From Notolepis coatsorum (Eukaryota; Chordata; Actinopteri; Aulopiformes; Paralepididae), in contig OZ020593.1 in assembly GCA_963971535.1 (NCBI GenBank), positions 13,203,689 to 13,267,688 on the forward strand: DNA of 64,000 nucleotides. Direction: 5' to 3'. The notes under the pieces are model-generated. The model was given only the letters and a program-made list of their open reading frames with translations, had not been told where the DNA came from and ran no database searches. Of this stretch, positions 48,440 through 64,000 are shown in pieces. Both the position numbers and the translations under genes were made by a program. Every line of letters begins with the position of its first letter. The stretch's first letter is position 1.

Positions 48440-48765
48440 TTGCTCGGTGTGAAATGTAATTGCTGGTTACAGCTCCATCGTAGCCCCAGGCCTTCCTCCA
48501 GCATACCTGTTGCGTCTGGCAGCCCTGCAGTACTATATACCTGTATGTCATGTATGTCCCTATATGTCATAAATGTCATGATGTAATTTGTCATGTATGT
48601 CATAAATGTCACTATGAATTGAAAATGGGGGACCCTGATGTACTGTAAACAAGACAAACATCTTTCTCTGGTCTGCATCCCCTTTCATTGTGTGTATTGA
48701 GTCGTACTGTATTGTACCCATTCGGCAATCTGTTAAATAAAGTTTTCATTCATTCATTCATTTAC
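48440..48765 (+). mobile_element. LINE 3'-UTR and tail with (ATTC)n
   Basis: Plus-strand version of the tails at 37253, 52176 and 56150: tactgtattgtacccattcg, gcaatctgttaaataaagtt, then cattcattcattcat. Confidence 0.75.
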
Positions 48766-49427
48766 AATGATGGCCCAAAATGGCCTCTCGAAGGGTAACA
48801 GGGAAAGGGGACAAAAAATGAAATAGAAAATAGAAAAGAGACAGATGATACATACATAACACAGAGGTTAGGGAAATACTTAAAACACACATCAAACAAG
48901 CAACCAAATAGAATTACAAGGTATGCGATGCATTATAAAATAGTACAGACAATTTTAAATACAAAAACCACTTCTTTCAATGATCATATTCCATTTTAAT
49001 CATTTCATATTCTATGACAATTTTACAATATTAATGCGATCGGAGCAGCAAATTGGAAAGAGGATCATTCATATCTTAAAGTAATTATAGTTCAAGTTTG
49101 TTTCTATTTGTCACATATAAACGTACTTCACAGTGAAATGCTTGGTTCTGTATGAGCCCCTGAGAATGTGCTTCATACAGTACAGTAAAAAAAAGTAAAG
49201 GAGGAATAACACTATACAATATACAATATAATATACAAACTAAAGTACAACCTAAGTACAATCTAAGTACAGTGAAAGACAATGAGGTACAAAATTAAGT
49301 TTCAATTCATTAAATTCATGAGGAATGAATTTAGTACACATTTTTTAATAATAGCTAAATGTAGTGTTAAAGTGTCTAAAGTGAGTGTTTGTATGTGGAT
49401 GTGTGTGCAATGAGTGTAGATGTTCAA
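48766..49427. other. Intergenic, LINE-tail debris
   Basis: 48766-48830 resembles the 32780-32860 tail. 49085-49290 (-) is another tail (cagtgaaatgcttggttctg). No coding sequence. Confidence 0.4.
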
Positions 49428-51960
49428 GTTTCAAGTTTCAAGTTTCTTTAATAGTTGTCATACAGAAGTACAGAATACTTTTGTACAAAATGCTTCTTAC
49501 TGTTGCGCTCCAGAGACTGTGCATGACAAGATAAGTATGAAATAAAAACATAGTAAAAATTAGAAGAAAAAAAAAAGAGGTCACAGTGTTCAGTTTAGAC
49601 ATATGTACAATGTTCGTAGACGTAGTTACCATACAATATACAATACTGTGCAGTGTACTAATATACAATACTATATAGTGCAAGGCATAAATGGACGAGG
49701 TGCAGTTTAGGTACAATTCACAGTAGGTGTACGAGTTGTAGTGCAAATCCTTTATCAATAAATATAAAGTGTAAGTGTGTTTGTGTGATCTAAAGTGTGG
49801 AGAGTGGGTGCTGCAGTGTGTTGTTTGTTTGAGTGAGTGTGTGTGTGGGTGTGTGTGCTGTGTGCATTTGATGGTTGTTGCATAGTGATTATTGTTCGTT
49901 TAGCGATTATTGTTCGTTTAGCAGCCTGATGGCCTGGGGATAGAAGCTCCTTCTGAGTCTTTCTGTGCTCGCCATAAGACTCCGGTATCGCTTGCCTGAC
50001 GGCAGCAGTTCAAAGAGGCAGTTGTTCGGGTGGCTCGAGTCCTTAATAATTCTCTTAGCCTTCCCCTTGCACCGCTTGTTGTAAATGTTCTGGAGGGTGG
50101 GAAGCCCCCCTCTAATTGTGCGTTCGGCTGAACGTGTCACTCTTTGTAGTCTGCTACGGTCTTGTGCAGTGCTATTCCCAAACCAGGAGGTGATGTTGCC
50201 GGTCAGGATGCTCTCTATTGTACATGAGTAGAAGTTCCTAAGGATCTTCTGACTGACTTGGAACTTCCTTAGGCGCCTGAGGAAGTAGAGGCGTTGTCGT
50301 GCCTTCTTCACAACACTGTCAATGTGTGTGGTCCATGTCAAGTCCTCGGATATGTGGGCTCCGAGGTACTTGAAACTGTTCACTCTCTCAACTGGTGCCC
50401 CGTCGATGCTGAGGGGGCTGTAGTCCTTGACCCCCGACCTCCTGAAGTCCACAATCATCTCTTTTGTTTTGCTGACGTTCAGGGAGAGGCAGTTCTCCTG
50501 ACACCACTGTGACAGGTTCTCTACCTCTTCCAGGTAGGCCCTTTCGTCGTTGGCAGAGATCAGGCCCACCACTACTGTGTCATCAGCAAATTTGATGATG
50601 GTGTTGTTGTTCCGCTGTGCTACGCAGTCATGTGTGTACAGGGAGTAGAGGAGGGGGCTCAGAACACAGCCCTGGGGGGCCCCTATGTTGAGCGTGATGG
50701 ATGAGGAGGTGCAGTTGCCGGCTCTTACCACCTGGGGTCTGCCCGTCAGGAAGTCCAGGACCCACTGGCACAGGTCATAGTTCAAGCCCAGGTCCCTGAG
50801 CTTGGCTATGAGTTTGGAGGGGACTATGGTATTGAATGCTGAGCTGTAGTCGATGAACAGCATTCTCACATAGTTCCCCTTCCTCTTGTCCAGATGTGAT
50901 GCTGCTGTGTGCAGCACATGGGCTATGGCGTCCTCCGTGGACCTGTTGGGGCGATATGCAAATTGCAGAGGGTCCAGGTTGATGGGGAGGGAGGAACAGA
51001 TGTAGCCCTTCACTAGCTTCTCAAAGCACTTCATGGCTATGGAGGTGAGGGCTACAGGGCGGTAGTCGTTGAGGCAAGCGGGCGTAGATTTTTTGGGTAC
51101 AGGGATGATGGTGGACTTCTTCAGACAGGTGGGGATGACGGCCTGTTCCAAGGACAGGTTGAAGATGTCAGTGAATACCGGGGCCAGTTGGTCGGCACAG
51201 ACTTTTAGGACGCGGCCGGGGATGCCGTCCGGTCCTGCTGCCTTCCTGATATCCACTTTTTTAAAGATCCGTCTCACCTCATGCTCTGTTACCCTGAACA
51301 CTGAGTCTCCATCAGCAGACCCCCCCCCCCCCATTGCCGTGGTTTGTAGGCTGGTGTTGTTATTCACAGCCTCAAACCTCGCATAGAAGGAGTTGAGATC
51401 ATTTGCCAAGGAGATGTCACTGTTCAGTTTGAGGGGGGTTCCTTTGTAGTCTGTCATTGTTCTGAGGCCCTGCCACATGCCTCTAGAGTCAGCCTGTTCA
51501 AACTGAAGTTCAACTTTATCCCTGTAACGCCGTTTTGCCTCTATTACTGCTCTCCTGACGTTGTATCTTGCCATCTTGTGTTCTTCCATGTTGCCTGTCA
51601 CCAGCCCGGTGTTGTATGCTGATGTGCGCACTTTCAGAGCCTCACGGACGGATTTGTCTACCCAGGGCTTTTGGTTTGGGTAGATATAAATTTTGGTGGT
51701 GGGGATTATTACTTCTACCTGAGTACAGACATAGTCAATCACCGTTTCGGTGTATTCGTTAATATTGGCTGTGTTATCACGGAGTACACTCCATTCTGTG
51801 CTTCCCAGCACTGCTTGGAGTGACTCTACTGACGTCACGGTCCAACGCTTAACCTCTCGCGAGACCACCGGCGTTCGCTTGAGACACTGTTTGTACTTAG
51901 GCAAAAGAAAGGATGGGTTGATGATGTTACATAGAGTCATTGAGCAACCTGATGGCCATC
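49428..51960 (-). mobile_element. 5'-truncated LINE (L2/CR1-like) with 3' UTR
   Basis: Contains the RT open frame 51940-49907, a 3' UTR down to about 49428, and a terminal (GAAACTT)n repeat (minus strand; ttcaagtttcaagtttcaag on plus). The 5' UTR and the AP endonuclease part are missing. Confidence 0.88.
49907..51940 (-). CDS. LINE reverse transcriptase (open, 5'-truncated)
   Basis: 677 codons with no stop. Reverse-transcriptase motifs in order: IRKAAGPDGIPGRVLK, LNDYRPVALTSIAMKCFEKL, FIDYSSAFNTI, GAPQGCVLSPLLYSLY, the catalytic FADD box (IIKFADDTVVV), LSLNVSKTKEMIVDF and FKYLGAHISEDLTW, then the C-terminal SAERTIRGGLP ... YPQAIRLLNEQ. The product would copy LINE RNA into DNA at the target site. 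The N-terminal AP-like endonuclease is not encoded, so this copy is not autonomous. The start codon is nominal because the 5' end is truncated. Clade assignment (jockey superfamily, L2/CR1-like) is by motif style only. It lies in the intergenic space between rtkn and the ARID gene. Confidence 0.88.
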   Translation of the reverse strand: MTLCNIINPSFLLPKYKQCLKRTPVVSREVKRWTVTSVESLQAVLGSTEWSVLRDNTANINEYTETVIDYVCTQVEVIIPTTKIYIYPNQKPWVDKSVREALKVRTSAYNTGLVTGNMEEHKMARYNVRRAVIEAKRRYRDKVELQFEQADSRGMWQGLRTMTDYKGTPLKLNSDISLANDLNSFYARFEAVNNNTSLQTTAMGGGGSADGDSVFRVTEHEVRRIFKKVDIRKAAGPDGIPGRVLKVCADQLAPVFTDIFNLSLEQAVIPTCLKKSTIIPVPKKSTPACLNDYRPVALTSIAMKCFEKLVKGYICSSLPINLDPLQFAYRPNRSTEDAIAHVLHTAASHLDKRKGNYVRMLFIDYSSAFNTIVPSKLIAKLRDLGLNYDLCQWVLDFLTGRPQVVRAGNCTSSSITLNIGAPQGCVLSPLLYSLYTHDCVAQRNNNTIIKFADDTVVVGLISANDERAYLEEVENLSQWCQENCLSLNVSKTKEMIVDFRRSGVKDYSPLSIDGAPVERVNSFKYLGAHISEDLTWTTHIDSVVKKARQRLYFLRRLRKFQVSQKILRNFYSCTIESILTGNITSWFGNSTAQDRSRLQRVTRSAERTIRGGLPTLQNIYNKRCKGKAKRIIKDSSHPNNCLFELLPSGKRYRSLMASTERLRRSFYPQAIRLLNEQ

Positions 51961-52175
51961 CTGATATAACATTGCTCTGTCTCTTGCAAAGTGGTTCTTG
52001 TATATATAGTTTAGATATAGTAAGTATAGCATAATGACGGAGTTAAAATTGTATATTGTATAGTAGTGTACAACATAGGAACCAGTGCCTTCTCCGGAAT
52101 TTAGCATGTCTATTTTTATCATGCACATCTTATGTCTTTTTATTACCTGTTTTTTTATGTCTATTTTATTATTGT

Positions 52176-52450
52176 ATTATTGATTGATTGATTGATTGAA
52201 AACTTTATTAACAGATTGCAGAATGGGTACAATACAGTACAGCTCAATACACACAATTGTTAAGGGGATGCAGACCAGAGAAAGACTTTCGTCTTGTTTC
52301 CACCAGGGTCCCCCATTTTCAATTCATCAGGACATATATGACATACATGACATACAGATAGTCAGTACTGCTACATCTATACATTTATGACATACCAGAT
52401 TTGCAAATACAGTACTGTTTGTGATACAGAAGGAGTCAAGAAAAGGGAGT
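52176..52450 (-). mobile_element. LINE 3' tail with (TGAT)n
   Basis: tgattgattgattgattga then acagattgcagaatgggtac. Same family as 37253 and 56150. Confidence 0.75.
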
Positions 52451-52734
52451 ATATACATTTGACGTAGAAACTGTACATTGCACAATCGATGTAGGCATGA
52501 CCACCCGCATTTCACTGTATGCCCTGGTATGTATGTGACAAATAAACCTCTTGAATCTCTTGAATCTCAAAACAATGACAAATCTTTTTTTTTATCTTTA
52601 TTTTTTTTTAATAACTGGATAATTGTACTGCAAATTCCTCCAGACGTCTCTGAGGTGTGGCCAGCAATAGCAACCCCCTCCCCTATCATAAAAAAAGGAT
52701 TGGCCACAGCCAAAAGAGAAAGCATCTTAGTTAT

Positions 52735-52916
52735 GTCTCCTGAGCCGTTCAGCCATTGTGTAGTGTGATGTGTGCCAGGTGCCAGTGTGTATGGCAGCCA
52801 TTGAGCCTGCGTAGCCCAAGGTTGGGTGCTACCAGTGGTGGTGAAGGAGGCAATTTCCACCCTAGATTGTGGGGAGCGCTTTGAGTGTCTAGAAAAGCTC
52901 TATATAAATGTAATGA

Positions 52917-52920
<4 letters not shown>
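52735..52920 (+). mobile_element. SINE 3' portion
   Basis: ctgagccgttcagccattgt, caaggttgggtgctacc and ggcaatttccaccctagatt, ending in an ATT run. The same unit ends the SINE at 32440-32630. Confidence 0.65.
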
Positions 52921-52957
<37 letters not shown>

Positions 52958-53740
52958 GTAAACGATGGTGCCGGTAAACCACGGGGCATCCTTCCAAAAA
53001 CAGTCCTGTTGTTTCAAGTAATTTCTAGTATGTAAGTCTGAACAGCACCCGTTACACGAGGATACCAGGAAGTGGAAATCTATAAAAAATAGCACACTGA
53101 TTCCTGGTAAACCTCTGAGGTCCCGGAAGATAACTAGTCACACAAGACAACAGACTGGAAGAATGTGAAAATAAATAACTCAGTGACAAGAGGTTGGTGG
53201 TTTCTTGACAAAAGCTACTCTTCCTGGGGTCCAACACTTAAAACAACACAACAATATTCAATATCATTATCAACATCGTTAACAATATCATCCTCAGTTA
53301 AGGGTGCTACCAGTGGTGGTGAAGGAGGCAATTTCCACCCTAGATTGTGGGGAGTGCTTTGAGTGTCTAGAAAAGCGCTATATAAATGTAATTAATTATT
53401 ATTATTATTATGTAAACGATGGTGCCGGTAAACCACGGGGCATCCTTCCAAAAACAGTCCTGTTGTTTCAAGTAATTTCTAGTATGTAAGTCTGAACAGC
53501 ACCCGTTACACAAGAATACCAGGAAGTGGAAATCTATTAAAAAAAATAGCACACTGATTCCTGGTAAACCTCTGAGGTCCCGGAAGACAACAGACTGGAA
53601 GAATGTGAAATAAATAACTCTGTGACGAGAGGTTGGTGGTTTTTTGACAAAAGCTACTCTTCCTGGGGTCCGACACTTAAAACAATACAACAATATTCAA
53701 TATCATTATCAACATCATTAACAATATCATCCTCAGTTAA
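52824..53740. repeat. Tandem duplication of about 460 bp
   Basis: 52824-53300 is repeated at 53301-53740, almost identical (gggtgctaccagtggtggtg to atcatcctcagttaa). Copies differ in (ATT)n length, a 15-bp deletion (ataactagtcacaca) and a few substitutions. The unit holds a SINE end plus unique sequence. Confidence 0.93.
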
Positions 53741-53814
53741 GGAGTGTACAAGATACTTATCAGTATAAAGTATAAAGATTAAATAAAAATAATTGTCGTG
53801 CAGAAACGTGTAAC

Positions 53815-54145
53815 CCGACAGACTATTCTCGGTCCTTGCCCCACAATGGTGGGACGAACTTCCCACCACAGTTAGGACAGCTGAAACCTGTCCAATCTTT
53901 CTCCGTCGACTAAAGACGCACTTCTTCAATCAATATCTAAAAAAAAAAAAAAAACACTAACCTTCTTACTGTCATGAACTCGTCCTAATATTATACTAAC
54001 CTACACTGTAACACTCAACACTTTGATGAACATTGTTACTCAGCTGATAGAGTTTATACCCTTCCTGCTGACTTGTCGTACAGAACTTGTAAGTCGCTTT
54101 GGATAAAAGCGTTCAGCTAAATGTTATGTAAATGTAACAGGCTGT
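53815..54145 (+). pseudogene. LINE RT C-terminal end and 3' UTR
   Basis: Reads LAPQWWDELPTTVRTAETCP then RRLKTHFF-type, matched by a minus-strand relative at 59400-59460 (VAPQWWNELPTTIRTAEI). Tail gtaagtcgctttggataaaa gcgttcagctaaatg. Confidence 0.7.
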
Positions 54146-54149
54146 AGAA

Positions 54150-56030
54150 GAAGTCCTTAACCTGTTAAACTGTAATTGGGGGACCCTGCTGTCATTCATC
54201 ATAAATAGATCAATACAGTCTGTATTAATTAATGTTGCATTTATTTTTGAGTAAAGACCCTAACCCTATCAAAACAACAGTCAATGTGTATATTTTCAGC
54301 ACTACATTTGTTTACCAATGACTTTAAGTGTTATTAGCGAATTATGAGTTTAAAGAATTATCCGTGCATTGCTTCGAAAACCGGCCGATATTGACGCGAG
54401 GAAGTGACGCAGTCAAAAAAGTGTGCTTTTGATGGGCTTTCGAATTTCATAGAACTACACTACCCAGTAGTAGCCGGCCCCTGTCAAACTTTGAGCTGTC
54501 TAGGGTGAAATTATTCTTCAACGTTATTTTTGTACTTATGTCTCACAGGTCGAACAAACCTGAATGTTATTGCCATAAAATAGAACGTAGTTTGTTTCTT
54601 TACCTTTCTGTGAACTTCTAGAAAAAGACGTGTCTCAATCGGATGAAAAATGGTGGAGCATTTTTGCATTATAAAAAAGTTACTGTACTTACAGTAGATT
54701 TCATTCACGGTCTTTGCTGCCCTGTCATCAGGGGCGCCTGGTCAAATCCAGATTGAACTCTGCCATTGGAAACATTTTATTTGGCCCGATCCAATCCATA
54801 GATGTATGACTTGGCCATAATAAGGTAATTTATATGCCTGATATTCTATATTCATATTTAAAATGTCATGTGGCCGGATGGCGAAATTCAGTACTGTATC
54901 TACAAAACTGTAAATCATCTGCCCTTTATTCACTTGCTTAGATTTTTTTTTACAAGAAGGTGCTTAATGAGCTCAGTGGCTCATGTTTTTAAATTTTCTT
55001 TTTCATGTCTGATCAATGTTAGCATAGGCCGGGGGAAATATTTTGTATATTCTCCTTTGGTTCATTACAATTTACTCATGCCTAGTAACAGACACACCAT
55101 TTCTGACACTGGGGATAAATTCCCTGAGGTCCATAGATGCCCCTAGATACCAAGAACATGCAAATGGGCCTGTGTAGAAGTGGAGCAATCTTCCATTTAC
55201 TTTAGGCGGATTTTCTGAAAATATAGTAGTTATTTGTCATGCAGATTAACACACACATGCGAGATGGGCGACCCACAGGAACACACACACAGTACACTGC
55301 AGTAACACTGCACTACTACACCACCGTGCCGCTGTATAGATTCTTTCTTTAGAAGACCATTTATACATTTTGAGGTGTTTTCTGTAATTGTATACATCTT
55401 TGTATAAAAGAAAAACAAGTAAGATTCTCAACCATGAATGTTTACAAATGTTTATTGAAATCATACGTAATCATTTATTAAATTTATTGTCATGTCAATA
55501 TGTCATATTTACATCATTCAAAACAAATCAAATAAGATGTTTCTTTTCTGTACAGAAAAACAAACATTATACAGTACGACCAGTTTCGTTATACAAAAGT
55601 ATATTTACATCTTACTATAATCAAGTTCAATACTTGATGCCTTCACATTCTGTGTACATTTGTGTTTTATTTACTGTACTTACAATAAAGTAATTTTTAC
55701 TGTAAATTAATCCTGAGAAATATACTTTGATTCTTAAAAGCATGTACTATACAGACATTAATATAATAGTAATGTAATATTATAATATATTATAAAATAA
55801 AGTTTGAAGACAAAATTACATAATTATTCCAAGTGCTATAAACCGATATAAAATGCCATATGATACACCATGGTGTTGGAATGTTGATATTATCATCTAC
55901 TACATTTTTACATTTATTACTGTACATTTTACTGTATATTTTAGAATGTATATACATATTCACATGTATATCCCTGACTGTATTTCTATTCTTATTTGTG
56001 ATTTGTGATTTCTGACTACCTAAATGTTTA
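54150..56030. other. Intergenic AT-rich stretch, no feature recognised
   Basis: No coding, RNA or clean repeat signal apart from AT-rich runs. The 3' UTR of the ARID gene could extend into its right part. Confidence 0.35.
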
Positions 56031-56034
56031 TTGT

Positions 56035-56300
56035 GAGCGATCCTTAGTGCTGAATTTCCCTCTGGATCAATAAAGTATCTCTATTCCCTTCTATTCTATA
56101 CTGCACACCTAGGGCGGGATCCACACATTTTCAATCAATCACCTGCGTGGTGATTGATTGATTGAACATTTTATTAACAGATTGCAGAATGGGTACCATA
56201 CAGTACGGCTCAATACACACAATTGTTAAGGGGATGCAGACCAGAGAAAGACTTTCGTCTTATTTACATCAGGGTCGCCCATTTTCAATTGATAATGAAT
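56035..56300. mobile_element. Two LINE tails in opposite orientation
   Basis: 56035-56098 (+) ttccctctggatcaataaag with ttcta units; 56150-56300 (-) tgattgattgaacattttatt and agattgcagaatgggtacc. The minus-strand AATAAA here could also serve the ARID gene. Confidence 0.6.
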
Positions 56301-56403
56301 TATAAGTAAGGGTGCAATTAGCACCGTGCAATCCATTCTTTGTGGATCCCGCCCCTAGTCTTTTCAAGTGTGAACGGAAGAGCTGCAGAGCTTCTCACTC
56401 CGG

Positions 56404-63323
<6,920 letters not shown>

Positions 63324-63712
63324 CTGACGACACACAGGGGGCACAGAGAACAACGTTTACACGTCGGCACCTCACTGGCGGCGGCAGGACACGTCAGGAA
63401 AACAGAGAGACTCATCAGACTCAGCTTATTTTAATAGGCCCTAATCATTTGGCATAAGATATTGATGGCTAAATTAATACTGTAACATTATTTAATTTCG
63501 GTGGTGACCGCCGTGTCATTTATGTATAATGTAGACCCTTTTTTTTGTGTATGTCAGCTCTTTGACTGCCAGAGTGGAGTGGACTCAACCTTGATGACTT
63601 GGACTCGGACTTGGACTAGAGTAATGGGGACTTGACTCGGACTCGACTCTAGCTCTTCTTTGGTGACTTGGACTCACACACACACACTACGTATCCTCAC
63701 TTACACTCTCTC

Positions 63713-63851
63713 ACACATACATACATACATACATACATACATACATACATACATACATACATACATACATACATACATACATACATACATACATACATAC
63801 ATACATACATACATACATACATACATACATACATACATACATACATACATA
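63713..63851. repeat. (ACAT)n microsatellite
   Basis: About 34 pure tetranucleotide copies. The rest of 63324-64000 shows no upstream ARID-gene exon. Confidence 0.97.
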
Positions 63852-64000
63852 ATACACTACAAAAAGTTAAAAGAAAAAACGTTTTGCAATATTCCAAACC
63901 CACTGTATATTGTATATTATTGTATATTATTACGTATTACCATTGTATTTTATTCGTATGACTTTTTTTTATCGTGTCTATTTTTTTTTTTTTTTTTACT

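Overview
The window is a piece of vertebrate, almost certainly teleost fish, chromosome; the species is undetermined. Supporting signs are split genes with GT-AG introns, a rhotekin and an ARID5-type gene, dense microsatellites and minisatellites, tRNA-derived SINEs, truncated LINEs and many small DNA transposons. It contains no bacterial-type operon, CRISPR array or convincing stand-alone RNA gene.

Two protein-coding genes are supported, and they point towards each other. On the + strand, rhotekin (rtkn) enters from the left edge with its 5' exon(s) missing. It runs through exons at 2951-3153, 5993-6051, 7016-7069, 8563-8680, 11026-11328, 12443-12537, 13994-14100, 14691-14822, 17687-17849, 24215-24313 and 30281-30368, and probably a last exon near 47614-47713. 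The pieces join in one frame (1521 nt) and give HR1, anillin-homology and PH domains. On the - strand, an ARID transcription factor of the ARID5/ARID6 type enters from the right edge: exons 63323-63161, 61914-61862, 61350-61253, 60648-60501 and a large last exon 58221-56404. These join to 2280 nt, the ARID domain lying in the first four exons and a long disordered tail in the last. I recall the human paralogues RTKN2 and ARID5B also lying tail to tail, so the pair looks like a retained ancient gene neighbourhood.

Region by region: 0.5-5.6 kb holds foldback-type elements, tandem arrays and a LINE remnant around rtkn exon 1. 6-31 kb is rtkn intron/exon territory with nine hAT-like MITE insertions (seven with clean 8-bp target duplications), a piggyBac-like MITE and several minisatellites. 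31-47 kb is one very large putative last intron filled with LINE and SINE debris and a 200-N gap. 48-56 kb is intergenic, with a 5'-truncated LINE keeping a 677-codon open reverse transcriptase. 56-63.3 kb is the ARID gene. The last 0.7 kb is microsatellite-rich.

The most unusual signals are (a) a group of foldback elements that share a TAACCTTAACC-type core, three of them carrying a tRNA-like Pol III module inside; (b) low-complexity repeats that serve as or duplicate splice signals: a (CT)n tract at a rtkn acceptor, a C30 tract at an ARID acceptor and a triplicated rtkn donor; (c) a seven-copy 69-bp in-frame coding minisatellite in the ARID gene.
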